A stretch of 64,000 nucleotides of DNA from Alterinioella nitratireducens. GTDB taxonomy: Bacteria; Pseudomonadota; Alphaproteobacteria; Rhodobacterales; Rhodobacteraceae. A model generated the notes under the pieces. That model did not search any database. It was not told the DNA's origin and saw nothing but the letters and a program-made list of their open reading frames with translations. Location of the stretch: contig NZ_JABJVX010000012.1 in the NCBI RefSeq assembly GCF_013155465.1, positions 32,485 through 96,484 of the forward strand. Reading direction: 5' to 3'. This document shows, piece after piece, positions 1 to 9,311 of this stretch (position 1 is its first letter; each line of letters opens with the position of its first letter). Position numbers and translations under genes: made by a program.

Positions 1-1
1 C

Positions 2-472
2 CGCGGCGGCCACAATATCGACCCCGCCGAGATCGAGGAGGCGCTGGCCGGACACGAGGCCGTCGCCATGGCCGGCGCGATCGGCCAGCCCGACGCCTTC
101 GCGGGTGAACTGCCTTGCGTCTATGTCGAACTGGTCGATGGCGGCAAAGTCACCATCGAGGAGCTCAAGGCCCATTGCGACGAACATGTCCACGAACGCG
201 CGGCGCGGCCCAAGCATATCGAGATCATGGATGAATTGCCCAAGACCGCCGTTGGCAAGGTCTTCAAGCCCGACCTGCGCAAACGCGCCATCACGCGGGT
301 CTACAATGCCGCGCTGAAGGAGGCGGGGCTGGCCGCCGAGGTGGTCCGGGTGGTCGAGAGCAAGAACCGCGGGCTTGTGGCGCAGGTCAAGAAGACCGGC
401 AATGTGGAAGAGGCCGACGTCACCCGCGTCCTGGGCGAGTTTACCCGGCCATGGGAATGGGACGACGCCTGA
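2..472 (+). CDS. Acyl-CoA synthetase (AMP-forming), C-terminal fragment cut by the window edge
   Basis: The reading frame is open from the window edge. It starts RGGHNIDPAEIEEAL, the hinge-to-C-terminal region of ANL-family acyl-CoA synthetases (AMP-binding C domain), and continues with DELPKTAVGKVFKPDLRK, which carries the conserved C-terminal lysine region used in adenylation. The enzyme would activate fatty or other carboxylic acids with ATP and CoA, feeding the beta-oxidation genes that follow on the same strand. About 156 residues are visible; the N-terminal adenylation core lies upstream. The tail after the last motif is longer than in short family members. Substrate chain length cannot be judged from this part. 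Confidence 0.85.
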   Translation, partial: RGGHNIDPAEIEEALAGHEAVAMAGAIGQPDAFAGELPCVYVELVDGGKVTIEELKAHCDEHVHERAARPKHIEIMDELPKTAVGKVFKPDLRKRAITRVYNAALKEAGLAAEVVRVVESKNRGLVAQVKKTGNVEEADVTRVLGEFTRPWEWDDA

Positions 473-499
473 GCACCGCGCGCGCTAGCATGGAACAGG

Positions 500-528
500 G
501 GGCCATCCGGACCGGGTGGCCCTTTTTT
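500..528 (+). terminator. Rho-independent terminator after the acyl-CoA synthetase
   Basis: A 9-bp stem (GGGCCATCC with GGGTGGCCC, one G-T pair) has a 5-nt loop and is followed directly by six T. It sits 27 bp after the acyl-CoA synthetase stop and before the fadE-like gene, so the two are probably separate transcripts. Confidence 0.8.
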
Positions 529-581
529 GGTTTGCACAGCCCTGCCATGGAACCAAACCCGCCCCCGTTGGTTCTGCCTAG

Positions 582-2822
582 ATGGGAACCTTTCGCCAAA
601 AACTGACCGCGCCGATCCACAAATGGGCCAGGACCGCCCTGCCAACCCTCTCCGATACCGAGCGTGACGCGCTTGAAGCGGGGGATGTCTGGTGGGAGGC
701 GGAGCTTTTCTCCGGCAACCCGGACTGGGACATGCTGCACGCGGTCAAGGCACCGCGCCTCAGCGACAAGGAACAGGCCTTTCTCGATGGCCCCTGCCGC
801 GAATTATGCGGCATGATCGACGACTGGAAGATCAACCAGCTCGATGCCGACCTGCCCCCCGAGATCTGGACCTTCCTGCGCGAGAAGAAATTCTTCGGGA
901 TGATCATCCCCGAATCCCATGGCGGTCTGGGTTTCTCGGCCTTCGCCCATTCCGAGGTCGTGCGTTTCCTCTCGACCCGCTCGGTCGCGGTTGCCGTCAC
1001 CGTCATGGTGCCCAACTCGCTGGGGCCGGGCGAGTTGATGCTGCATTTCGGCACCGACGCGCAGAAGGACGACTGGCTGCCACGCCTGGCCAGCGGCGAG
1101 GAGTTGCCCGCCTTCGGCCTGACCAGCGCCGAGGCCGGGTCGGACGCCTCGGCGATGCGCGACGAGGGCGTCGTGTGCAAGGGCGAGTGGAACGGCGAGG
1201 AGGTGTTGGGTATCCGCCTCAACTGGGCCAAGCGCTATATCACCCTTGCCCCCGTCTGCACCGTGCTGGGGCTGGCCTTCAAGCTGCGCGATCCCGATGG
1301 GCTTCTGGGCGACGAGGAGGAGATCGGCATCACCTGCGCCCTTGTCCCCACCGATCTGGACGGGGTCGAGACCGGGCGGCGGCACCTGCCATCCTCGACC
1401 ATGTTCATGAACGGGCCGACCACCGGCAAGGACGTGTTCATCCCGCTGTCCAACATCATCGGCGGCAAGGACTATGCCGGGCAGGGCTGGATGATGCTGA
1501 TGACCGCGCTGGCCGCGGGCCGGGGCATTTCGCTGCCCTCGATGGGCTGTGCCGCCATCGCGCTGTCGGCGCATACCACCGGGGCTTATGCCCGCATCCG
1601 CGAGCAGTTCAACCTGCCCATCGGCATGTTCGGCGGGGTGCAGTCGCGCATGGGCCGCCTGGCTGCCGATGCCTATTCGATGGACGCCGCGCGCCACCTG
1701 ACCTGCGCCGGACTGGACGAAGGCCGCGCCCTCAGCGTGATTTCCGCGATCATGAAGGCGCATGCGACCTACCGGATGCGGGAGGCGCTGAATGACGCGA
1801 TGGACGTGCATTCGGGCAAGGCGGTGATCGACGGGCCGTCGAATTACCTGCTGCCCTTCTACCGCGCCGTGCCGATCGGGATTACCGTCGAGGGGGCCAA
1901 TATCGTCACCCGAAGCCTGATCATCTTCGGCCAGGGCTCGATCCGTGCGCATCCGCATATGCTGGAGAATATTCAATCGCTTGGCGTCGAGGACGAGGAG
2001 GAATCGCTCGCCCGCTTCGACAAGAGCCTCTGGGCCCATATCGGCCACACGACCAAGACGTTCTTCCGCGCCTGGGGCCGGGCCTGGACCGGCGGCCTCT
2101 TCGCGCCCGCGCCAAAAGGCGTCGGGCCGGTCGCGCCCATCTATCGCAAGCTCTCACGCTGGTCCGCGGCCTATGCCCTGACCGCCGATTTCGCGTTCCT
2201 GACGCTCGGCGGCGCGCTCAAGCGCAAGGAGATGATTTCGGGGAGAATGGGCGATGTGCTGTCCGAGATGTATATCCTCTCGGCCACGCTGAAACGCTGG
2301 CAGGACGAGGGGCGGAACGAGGCCGACCTGCCCGTGGTCCGCTACGCCGCCGAGCGTGGCTTTGGCCGGATGCAGGAGGCGCTGGATGGGGTTCTGGCAA
2401 ATTTCCCGGCCCGGTGGGCGGCATGGATTTTGCGCTTTGTGACCCTGACCGGATCGGCCCCGAAAACGCCCGATGACCGGCTGGTCGCGGAGTGCTCGGA
2501 CCTGATATTCGAGCCCTCCGACACCCGCGACCGCATCGTCGGGCGCATCTTCGAGGGCTGCCATTCGGACGGTATCGAGACGCTCAACCGCTGCTACGCC
2601 GCCGTGACCGGGGCCGCGCCCCTGATGAAGAAGCTGCGCGAGGCCGGAAAGACGCCCGAGCAGGCGCTCGAGGCCGGGATCATCGGCGAAAGTGACATGC
2701 AACAGATCAACGACATGCAGGCCCTGGTGGATGAGGTCGTCGCGGTGGATGATTATTCCCCCGAAGACCTCGCCACGCTTTTCCCGAACCTGCATCAACC
2801 AACGGCGAGGGCTGCGGAATGA
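582..2822 (+). CDS. FadE-type long-chain acyl-CoA dehydrogenase (746 aa)
   Basis: FAD enzyme for the first, alpha-beta dehydrogenation step of fatty acyl-CoA oxidation. The order fits the long FadE class. An N-terminal helical region is followed by the acyl-CoA dehydrogenase N domain (IIPESHGGLGFSAFAHSEV, about residues 107-125), the middle beta domain (FGLTSAEAGSDAS), the C-terminal helical domain with TVEGANIVTRSL (candidate catalytic Glu) near residue 435, and a roughly 250-residue C-terminal extension like the DUF1974 part of FadE. The length is close to E. coli FadE (about 814 aa) and much longer than the usual 380-aa dehydrogenases. The stop overlaps the thiolase start by ATGA, so the two are translationally coupled. 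Confidence 0.88.
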   Translation: MGTFRQKLTAPIHKWARTALPTLSDTERDALEAGDVWWEAELFSGNPDWDMLHAVKAPRLSDKEQAFLDGPCRELCGMIDDWKINQLDADLPPEIWTFLREKKFFGMIIPESHGGLGFSAFAHSEVVRFLSTRSVAVAVTVMVPNSLGPGELMLHFGTDAQKDDWLPRLASGEELPAFGLTSAEAGSDASAMRDEGVVCKGEWNGEEVLGIRLNWAKRYITLAPVCTVLGLAFKLRDPDGLLGDEEEIGITCALVPTDLDGVETGRRHLPSSTMFMNGPTTGKDVFIPLSNIIGGKDYAGQGWMMLMTALAAGRGISLPSMGCAAIALSAHTTGAYARIREQFNLPIGMFGGVQSRMGRLAADAYSMDAARHLTCAGLDEGRALSVISAIMKAHATYRMREALNDAMDVHSGKAVIDGPSNYLLPFYRAVPIGITVEGANIVTRSLIIFGQGSIRAHPHMLENIQSLGVEDEEESLARFDKSLWAHIGHTTKTFFRAWGRAWTGGLFAPAPKGVGPVAPIYRKLSRWSAAYALTADFAFLTLGGALKRKEMISGRMGDVLSEMYILSATLKRWQDEGRNEADLPVVRYAAERGFGRMQEALDGVLANFPARWAAWILRFVTLTGSAPKTPDDRLVAECSDLIFEPSDTRDRIVGRIFEGCHSDGIETLNRCYAAVTGAAPLMKKLREAGKTPEQALEAGIIGESDMQQINDMQALVDEVVAVDDYSPEDLATLFPNLHQPTARAAE

Positions 2823-4108
2823 ACGATCGTCCTGTCTATCTTGTCGATGGGGCCAGAACCCCCTTTCTCAAGGCGCGCGGCGGGCCGGGGCCCTTTACTC
2901 CCGTCGATCTGGCGGTGCAGGCGGGCAGACCCCTGCTCATGCGCCAGCCCTTCGCGCGCGATGCCTTCGACCTGGTGATCCTGGGCTGCGTCAATGTCAT
3001 CGCGGACGAAATGAACCCCGCCCGTGTCGCCGCCCTGCGTCTTGGCATGGGCGAGGACATGGTCGCCTTCACGACGCAGATCAATTGCGGCTCGGGGATG
3101 CAATCCATCGACACCGCCTTTCGCTATATCCGCGAGGGCAAGCAGGATCTGATCCTTGCCGGCGGCGCCGAGGCGCTGAGCCATGCGCCGCTGGTCCTGC
3201 GCCAGGGCGCGGTCGAATGGTTCGCCGAGATGAACCGCGCCAGGGGGCCGGTGGCGCAGGCGCGCGCCATGGCAGGGCTGCGGCCCGATTTCTTCAAACC
3301 CGTCATCGGGCTGGAACGTGGCCTGACCGACCCGATCACCACGCTGAACATGGGGCAGACGGCCGAGGTTCTGGCGCATCGCTTCGGGATCGACCGGAAG
3401 ACCGCCGATGCCTATGCGATGGACAGCCACCACCGGCTTGCGAAAGCGCAGGAGGAAGGCTGGCTTGACGACGAGGTCATGACCGCCTTCGACAGCGAGG
3501 ATGGGGAGGTCTATGACCATGATGACGGCGTGCGACCCGACAATGACATGGAGTCGCTGGCCAAGCTCTCGCCCGCCTTCGAGAAACCCTATGGCCAGGT
3601 CACCCCCGGCAATTCCAGCCAGATCACCGATGGCGCGTCCTGGGTGATCGTCGCCTCCGAGGCCGCGGTCGAGGAACACGGGCTGAAACCCATCGCCCGC
3701 ATCGTCGACAGCGAATGGGCGGGGCTGGACCCTTCCGTCATGGGGCTCGGGCCGGTCTTGTGCGCCACGCCGCTGGTCATGCGCAACGGCTACGCTCTCG
3801 ACGGGATCGACCTGTGGGAATTGAACGAGGCCTTCGCGGCACAGGTGCTGTCCTGCATTGCGGCCTGGAACGACGCCGATTTCTGCCGCGATATTCTGGG
3901 GCTGGAGGGGGCCTTCGGCCTGATTGACCGCGACAGGCTCAACGTCGATGGCGGCGCGATCTCGCTTGGCCATCCGGTCGGCACCAGCGGCAACCGCATC
4001 GTGCTGCACCTGGCCAATGCCATGAAACGGCGCGGCGACAAGATCGGCGTGGCGACGGAATGTATCGGCGGCGGATTGGGCGGCGCGATGTTGCTGGAGG
4101 CTGTGTGA
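2819..4108 (+). CDS. Acetyl-CoA C-acyltransferase (3-ketoacyl-CoA thiolase, FadI/FadA type)
   Basis: Thiolase of 429 aa that cleaves 3-ketoacyl-CoA with CoA to acetyl-CoA and a shortened acyl-CoA. The nucleophilic cysteine is in TQINCGSGMQS (Cys90). The C-terminal catalytic motifs are GGAISLGHPVGTSGNR (His) and TECIGGGLGGAM (second Cys). The N-terminus VYLVDGARTPFLKARGG is standard for the family and the length fits the FadI branch. It overlaps fadE by 4 bp and the multifunctional enzyme gene by 1 bp (TGATG), which argues for one operon for complete beta-oxidation turns. Confidence 0.92.
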   Translation: MNDRPVYLVDGARTPFLKARGGPGPFTPVDLAVQAGRPLLMRQPFARDAFDLVILGCVNVIADEMNPARVAALRLGMGEDMVAFTTQINCGSGMQSIDTAFRYIREGKQDLILAGGAEALSHAPLVLRQGAVEWFAEMNRARGPVAQARAMAGLRPDFFKPVIGLERGLTDPITTLNMGQTAEVLAHRFGIDRKTADAYAMDSHHRLAKAQEEGWLDDEVMTAFDSEDGEVYDHDDGVRPDNDMESLAKLSPAFEKPYGQVTPGNSSQITDGASWVIVASEAAVEEHGLKPIARIVDSEWAGLDPSVMGLGPVLCATPLVMRNGYALDGIDLWELNEAFAAQVLSCIAAWNDADFCRDILGLEGAFGLIDRDRLNVDGGAISLGHPVGTSGNRIVLHLANAMKRRGDKIGVATECIGGGLGGAMLLEAV

Positions 4109-6183
4109 TGACCAAACCCGTTCTGGACCATCTGGGAGAGACCAAACTGGCGCTTGGGCCGATCACCGGCGCGGGCGATGGCGACTGGCACCACGCAGTC
4201 GATGAGGGGGGCACCGTCTGGCTGGCGCTCGACCGAAAGGGCAGCAGCGTCAACACGATTTCCGAAGGCGTGCTGAAGGGCCTCGCGGGTCACCTCGACG
4301 CGCTTGAGGCCGACACGCCCAAGGCGCTGGTGATCCGATCCGCCAAGCCCGCAGGCTTCGCCGCCGGGGCCGACATCACCGGCTTCGACGCGATGTCGGA
4401 GGAGGGCGCGGAAGACCTGCTGCGTCAAGGCCATGACGTGCTGGTCCGGCTGGAGGCGCTGGATTGCCCGACGATCTGCGTCACCCATGGCGCGGCGCTT
4501 GGCGCGGGCTTCGAACTGGCGCTGGCCTGCGACTGGCGCATTGCCGTTGACGGGGCCTCCTTCGGCTTTCCCGAGGTGCGCCTCGGCCTGCATCCCGGTC
4601 TTGGCGGCACCTTCCGCCTGCCTGCGCTGATCGAGCCGACCGAGGCGATGACCCTGATGTTGACCGGCAAATCGGCCCATACGAAAAAGGCGAAATCGCT
4701 CGGCATCGCCGATGTCGTCTGCGAGGAGCGCCATGTCGAGGCGGCTATCGAGGCCATCATCGCCGGTGACGTCGAAAAACACGGCGCGGGGCTGTCCTCG
4801 CACGCGTTCAGGCTCGGCCCCGCCCGAAATCTCGCCGCGCGCCGGATGCGCAGCGAAGCCGCCAAGCAGGCCCCGCCGGAACATTACCCCGCCCCCGAGG
4901 CGCTGATTGCGCTCTGGGAAGAGCATGGCGATGACCGCGCCGCGATGCAGGAGGGCGAGATTGCCTCCTTCGCGGAGCTGCTGAAAACCGAGACGTCGAA
5001 GAACCTGCGCCGGGTGTTCTTCCTGCGCCAGGGCCTCAAGGACAAGGCGAGGGGCGAGGACGAGATCGCCCATGTCCATGTCGTCGGCGCCGGGGCCATG
5101 GGCGGCGAGATCGCCGCTTGGGCCGCGCTGCAAGGCAAGACCGTGACGCTTGGCGATGTCGAAACCGGCCCGATCGGCGCGGCGTTGAAACAGGCGCGCA
5201 AGGTCTGCAAGGACAAGCACCTGAGCAGCACCGAGGCGCGCGATGCGCTGGACCGGCTTATCCCCGACATGCGCGGCTATGGTGTCGCCCGCGCCGATCT
5301 GGTGATCGAGGCGGCCCCCGAGAAACCCGATCTCAAGGGCAAGATCTACGCCGATCTGGGCAAGGGGATGAAACCGGGCTCGATCCTGGCCACCAACACC
5401 TCAAGCCTGCCATTGGCGGAACTGGCGAAGAAGGCCAAGACGCCGACACGCTTTGCGGGGCTGCATTTCTTCAATCCTGTTTCCAAGCTGGAACTGGTCG
5501 AGGTCGTGGCGCATGACAAGACCTCAAAGGCGACGCTGGACAGGCTTTCCGCGTTTTGCGGTGCCATCGACCGGCTGCCCGTCCTGGTGCAGGATTATCC
5601 CGGTTTCCTCGTCAACCGCGCGCTGACGCCCTACCTGCTGGAGGCGATGGTGCTGATGGAGGAGGGCGTGCCGAAAGAGGTGATCGACAGTGCCGCGATT
5701 GATTTCGGCATGCCGATGGGCCCCGTCACGCTGGCCGACCAGGTGGGGCTGGATATCTGCCTGCATGTCGCCGAGAGCCTCAAGGAGCATCTCGACAAGC
5801 CCATGCCCGACGTGACCGCCGCCTTGCGCGACAAGGTCGAGGCGGGCGAGTCCGGCAAGAAGGCGGGGCAGGGGTTCTATGACTGGTCGGACGGCACCCC
5901 GCATCCCGACACCGAGGATGAAGGCCCCGCCGACCTGACCGACCGGCTGATCCTGCCGATGCTGGATGCCTGCGTCGAATGCCTGCGCAAGGACATTGCC
6001 CGCGACGCCGATGAGGTTGACGCCGCGCTGATCTTCGCCACCGGCTTCGCGCCGTTCCGGGGCGGGCCGATGCACCATGCCAAGGCGCGCGGCGTCGAGG
6101 AAGTGCGCGCCACGCTGTCCGACCTTGCCGCCCGCCACGGGCCGCGCTTCGAGCCTGATGAAGGGTGGTCGGACCTTGCCTGA
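4108..6183 (+). CDS. Multifunctional enoyl-CoA hydratase / 3-hydroxyacyl-CoA dehydrogenase (FadB/FadJ type)
   Basis: Two-domain enzyme of 691 aa for the hydration and NAD-dependent oxidation steps of beta-oxidation. The N-terminal crotonase domain shows FAAGADITGFDAM and GAALGAGFELALACDW (oxyanion hole) and PEVRLGLHPGLGGTFRLP (catalytic Glu region). The Rossmann domain starts near residue 325 with VVGAGAMGGEIAAWAALQG, followed by FFNPVSKLELVEVV and a C-terminal 3HCDH domain. The start was taken at the ATG overlapping the thiolase stop; an in-frame ATG 48 bp upstream lies inside the thiolase gene. It is the partner of the preceding thiolase in the FadB/FadA or FadJ/FadI arrangement. Confidence 0.92.
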   Translation: MTKPVLDHLGETKLALGPITGAGDGDWHHAVDEGGTVWLALDRKGSSVNTISEGVLKGLAGHLDALEADTPKALVIRSAKPAGFAAGADITGFDAMSEEGAEDLLRQGHDVLVRLEALDCPTICVTHGAALGAGFELALACDWRIAVDGASFGFPEVRLGLHPGLGGTFRLPALIEPTEAMTLMLTGKSAHTKKAKSLGIADVVCEERHVEAAIEAIIAGDVEKHGAGLSSHAFRLGPARNLAARRMRSEAAKQAPPEHYPAPEALIALWEEHGDDRAAMQEGEIASFAELLKTETSKNLRRVFFLRQGLKDKARGEDEIAHVHVVGAGAMGGEIAAWAALQGKTVTLGDVETGPIGAALKQARKVCKDKHLSSTEARDALDRLIPDMRGYGVARADLVIEAAPEKPDLKGKIYADLGKGMKPGSILATNTSSLPLAELAKKAKTPTRFAGLHFFNPVSKLELVEVVAHDKTSKATLDRLSAFCGAIDRLPVLVQDYPGFLVNRALTPYLLEAMVLMEEGVPKEVIDSAAIDFGMPMGPVTLADQVGLDICLHVAESLKEHLDKPMPDVTAALRDKVEAGESGKKAGQGFYDWSDGTPHPDTEDEGPADLTDRLILPMLDACVECLRKDIARDADEVDAALIFATGFAPFRGGPMHHAKARGVEEVRATLSDLAARHGPRFEPDEGWSDLA

Positions 6184-7996
6184 GACCTTCCGGGATGCCG
6201 ACGAACTGGCCGCAAGGATCATCGAGGCCACGGGCGGCGAGGTCAGGCTGGCCCTGCCCCTGGGCCTCGGCAAGCCGGTCACGCTGCTCAATGCGCTGAC
6301 CCGCGCCGCCTGCGACGACCCTTCCGTCAGCCTCTCGATCTTCACCGCGCTGACGCTGGAGGCGCCCGCGCCGGGCTCGGACATGGGCCAACGCCTGCTG
6401 AACCCCGCCAAGGAGCGTCTTTTCGGGGCCTATCCCGAGATTCTCTATGCAACGCTGCTGCGCGAGGGGCGCCTGCCCGACAATATCGAGGTGAACGAGT
6501 TCTTCCTGCTGGCGGGCCGCTGGTTGGGCGTCGACCGGATGCAGCAAAGCTATATCTCGGCCAATTACACCCATGCCCGCGACGTTCTGATCGCGGCCAA
6601 TCCGAACGTGCTGATCCAGCTTCTGGCGCGCGAGGGCGACCTTTATTCCCTCTCCTGCAACACCGATATCACCGCCGACCTGCTGGACCGGCGCAAAGAG
6701 GGCCGGATGGCGTTCCTGATGGCGGGCGAGGTCAATGACCAGCTTCCCTTCATGCCCGGCCCCTCTGCCGAGATCGGCCCCGAGACGCTGCAATACTGCC
6801 TTGAGCCGGAGGCGCAGTTCGAGCTCTTCTCTGCCGTGCGTCAGCCGGTCTCGACGGCACATCACGCCATCGGCGCGCATGTCGCGGGGCTGGTCAGGGA
6901 TGGTGGCACGCTGCAACTGGGCATTGGCCAGACCGGTGACGCCGTCGCGCATGCGCTGATCCTGCGCCACGAGGGGCAGCTGGCGCGCGTGCTGCACGAT
7001 CTTGCGCCCGATACCGGCGACACCGGCCCGTTCGAGACCGGCCTCTACGGGTGCGCCGAAATGCTGGTGCGCGGCTTGCTGGAACTGTTCGAGGCGGGGA
7101 TCGTCACGCGCCGCGTCGATGGGGCCGCCATCCATGCCGGCTTTTTTGTCGAGGATCGCGATTTCTATACCCGCCTGCGCGAGATGCCCGCCGAGACACG
7201 CGCCCTGATCCAGATGCGCCCCGTCAGCTTCACCAACGCGCTTTACGGGGATGAGCCCGCCAAGCGCGCCGCCCGCGTCGATGGGCGCTTCGTCAACAGC
7301 GCGATGAAGGCCAGCCTTCTGGGCGCGGTCGCCTCGGACATCACCGACGATGGCCAGACCGTCAGCGGTGTCGGCGGGCAGGTCAATTTCGTCGATCAGG
7401 CCTTTGCGCTGGAAGGCGCGCGCTCGATCATCACGCTGCCCGCGACGCGCGAGAGCGGCGGCAAGACGGTTTCGAACATCGCCTGGGAATTGCCCTTCGC
7501 CACCGTGCCCCACCACCTGCGCGACATCATCGTCACCGAATATGGCGTGGCCGACCTGCGCGGCCAGCCCGATCACGAGGTCGTGGCGCGGATGCTGGCG
7601 ATCACCGATGCGCGGTTCCAGGCGGAGCTTTTGCAAAAGGCGCAGGGCGCGGGCAAGATCGGCAAGGATTACCGCCTGCCCGACACGGAAAACACGCCCG
7701 AGCGGCTGGCGTCGTGGCGCAAGACGCATCGCGACGCGTTGCCGGATTTCCCCTTCGGCAGTGATTTCGATGCGGTGGAACGCCTGCTGCTGCCCGCGCT
7801 GGAGCGGCTCAACCTGGCCAGCCACAGCCCCCTGTCGCTGGCCCGGCTGGTCTGGACGACGCTGCGCGCCCCCGCGCCGGCGCATGAGGCGCGGGCCATG
7901 TCGCGCATGGGGTTCGACGAACGCGCCAGCCTGCTGGAACCCATCGGCGCGCGCGCCCTGCGCGGTGCGCTGCGGCTGGAGGCAACGGAAACATAG
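6158..7996 (+). CDS. Acetyl-CoA hydrolase/transferase family protein (612 aa)
   Basis: Member of the acetyl-CoA hydrolase/CoA-transferase family I. The C-terminal domain has GVGGQVNFVDQAFALEGARSII, LPATRESGGKTVSNI and VTEYGVADLRGQP, the last carrying the conserved glutamate region of these transferases. It could release or exchange CoA from acetyl- or other acyl-CoA at the end of the beta-oxidation operon; the true substrate is unknown. The start overlaps the previous gene by 26 bp (ATG at 6158). A TTG at 6176 overlapping the upstream stop is an alternative, and the annotated start only decides six residues. At 612 aa it is longer than typical 430-500 aa hydrolases, with extra sequence in the N-terminal half. 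Confidence 0.8.
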   Translation: MKGGRTLPETFRDADELAARIIEATGGEVRLALPLGLGKPVTLLNALTRAACDDPSVSLSIFTALTLEAPAPGSDMGQRLLNPAKERLFGAYPEILYATLLREGRLPDNIEVNEFFLLAGRWLGVDRMQQSYISANYTHARDVLIAANPNVLIQLLAREGDLYSLSCNTDITADLLDRRKEGRMAFLMAGEVNDQLPFMPGPSAEIGPETLQYCLEPEAQFELFSAVRQPVSTAHHAIGAHVAGLVRDGGTLQLGIGQTGDAVAHALILRHEGQLARVLHDLAPDTGDTGPFETGLYGCAEMLVRGLLELFEAGIVTRRVDGAAIHAGFFVEDRDFYTRLREMPAETRALIQMRPVSFTNALYGDEPAKRAARVDGRFVNSAMKASLLGAVASDITDDGQTVSGVGGQVNFVDQAFALEGARSIITLPATRESGGKTVSNIAWELPFATVPHHLRDIIVTEYGVADLRGQPDHEVVARMLAITDARFQAELLQKAQGAGKIGKDYRLPDTENTPERLASWRKTHRDALPDFPFGSDFDAVERLLLPALERLNLASHSPLSLARLVWTTLRAPAPAHEARAMSRMGFDERASLLEPIGARALRGALRLEATET

Positions 7997-8000
7997 CGCG

Positions 8001-8246
8001 CTACAGCGTGTCGTCGGCCTCGGGCTCACCGGGGATGTTGCGGTCCAGCACCCGCTTGATCTCCCTCACCAGGGCGTCGCGATCCGCGTCGGGGTTGTCC
8101 TGCGGCTCCTGCGCAAGGCGGGTCAGCACTTTCTTCAGCCACCCCTTGCGGTCGCCTGCGGAATAGCCCTCATCGGCCAGCACATCCATGATCTCCTCAC
8201 GCGAGAGGTCGTCGCCAATTTCTGGCAGGGATTTGGCGGGTGTCAT
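8001..8246 (-). CDS. Small acidic hypothetical protein (81 aa)
   Basis: I do not recognise a characterised family. The protein is charged and soluble, with EIGDDLSREEIMDVLADEGY followed by GWLKKVLTRLAQE, suggesting a short helical bundle. It has no signal peptide or cysteines. The start has a good ribosome site (AAAGGAGG, 6 nt before ATG). It is the last gene of a minus-strand group with the cation exchanger and the epimerase/SPW protein, 26 bp after the exchanger stop, and is convergent with the acetyl-CoA hydrolase gene with a gap of only 4 bp. Confidence 0.7.
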   Translation of the reverse strand: MTPAKSLPEIGDDLSREEIMDVLADEGYSAGDRKGWLKKVLTRLAQEPQDNPDADRDALVREIKRVLDRNIPGEPEADDTL

Positions 8247-8272
8247 GTCAGCCTCCTTTCAATTGGGACGGG

Positions 8273-9307
8273 TCAGCGCAGGGTGAAGAGCAACGCGATG
8301 CCGCCCAGATAGGTCGCCGCCACCAGGTAGGTATCCAGCCCGATCCCGAACAGCGCCGGATCGCGCCGCTCGATCAGGCCGGCGACATAGATCGCGGTGA
8401 CGAGGATCCCGATCAGCCCGGCGACGATCGAGAACATGCCGACCTCATTCAGGACCGCGCCGCCCGGATAGGCCAGATCGACCAGGAAGATCACCCCGAT
8501 ATCGAAGAGGTTGGTGCCGAAGATATCCGAGGCCGCCATCACGTAACGCCCCAGTCTGACGGCGGCCAGAACGGTGCTGATCTCGGGCAGCGAGGTCGAG
8601 ATGGCGACGAAGACCGCGCCGAAGAAACTGTCGCCAAGCCCGGTGCGCTCGGCCAATGCCTCGCCGCTGGTCGACAGGACATAGCCCATGACCAGGATCG
8701 CCAGGGCGGCCAGGCCCGTGGCACCCAGAAGTTGCGCGCGGCTCAGGTCGCGCTTGGGGTCGTCGGTCTCGATCTCGGACGAGGGCGGCTCGCCGATCAC
8801 TTTCCAGGCCGGGTTGTCCTCGGCCCGCGCCACCATGCGGATGCAATAGACGAAGAGCGCCGCCAGCCCCCAGGTCCAGAGGCCCGCGCCCGCAAACGCG
8901 ATGTCACCCACCCCGATTCCCGCCAGCGTGCCCGCGACCAGGATGATGCCAAGCACGCCCTGCAGCAGCACGATGGGGTCGGGCACGGCCTCGGTCAGGG
9001 CGCTCTTGCGAATGGCCATGTCGGCCAGCGCCAGCACCGTGACCTGCATCGCGAAGCCGCCAAGCAGGTTGTTCACCGCCAGCGCCGCGTTGCCGCCAAG
9101 GGCCGCCGTGCCGGTGACGGCGATCTCGGGCAGCGAGGTGACCCCGCCCAGAAGGATGACGCCGAGGACGGCCTGCCCGATCCCGAACTCGCGCGCGATG
9201 GCATCGGCATAGCGCGACAGCCGCGTGCCCGCGACCCAGACCGCGTCGGCGGCCAGGATGAAGGCCGCGACGGTGATCCAGAGGGGGAGATCGGCAAAAG
9301 GGCTCAT
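8273..9307 (-). CDS. Sodium/calcium exchanger family membrane protein
   Basis: Integral membrane protein of 344 aa with about ten hydrophobic segments in two halves. Each half carries an alpha-repeat of the Na/Ca exchanger superfamily: GGVTSLPEIAVTGTAALGG with NNLLGG in the first, and ISTSLPEISTVLAAVRLG with SDIFGTNLFD in the second. The charged residues after SLPE and the Asn in the repeats fit ion coordination, so the predicted role is exchange of Ca2+ or a similar cation across the inner membrane. It starts 4 bp after the epimerase/SPW gene and is probably cotranscribed. Ion specificity cannot be read from the sequence. Confidence 0.85.
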   Translation of the reverse strand: MSPFADLPLWITVAAFILAADAVWVAGTRLSRYADAIAREFGIGQAVLGVILLGGVTSLPEIAVTGTAALGGNAALAVNNLLGGFAMQVTVLALADMAIRKSALTEAVPDPIVLLQGVLGIILVAGTLAGIGVGDIAFAGAGLWTWGLAALFVYCIRMVARAEDNPAWKVIGEPPSSEIETDDPKRDLSRAQLLGATGLAALAILVMGYVLSTSGEALAERTGLGDSFFGAVFVAISTSLPEISTVLAAVRLGRYVMAASDIFGTNLFDIGVIFLVDLAYPGGAVLNEVGMFSIVAGLIGILVTAIYVAGLIERRDPALFGIGLDTYLVAATYLGGIALLFTLR

Positions 9308-9311
9308 GGCG

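Noticed and set aside
5780..8029. A 749-codon minus-strand frame opposite the beta-oxidation genes
   Set aside because: It mirrors the acetyl-CoA hydrolase gene and has no recognisable domain; the plus-strand protein is clearly conserved.
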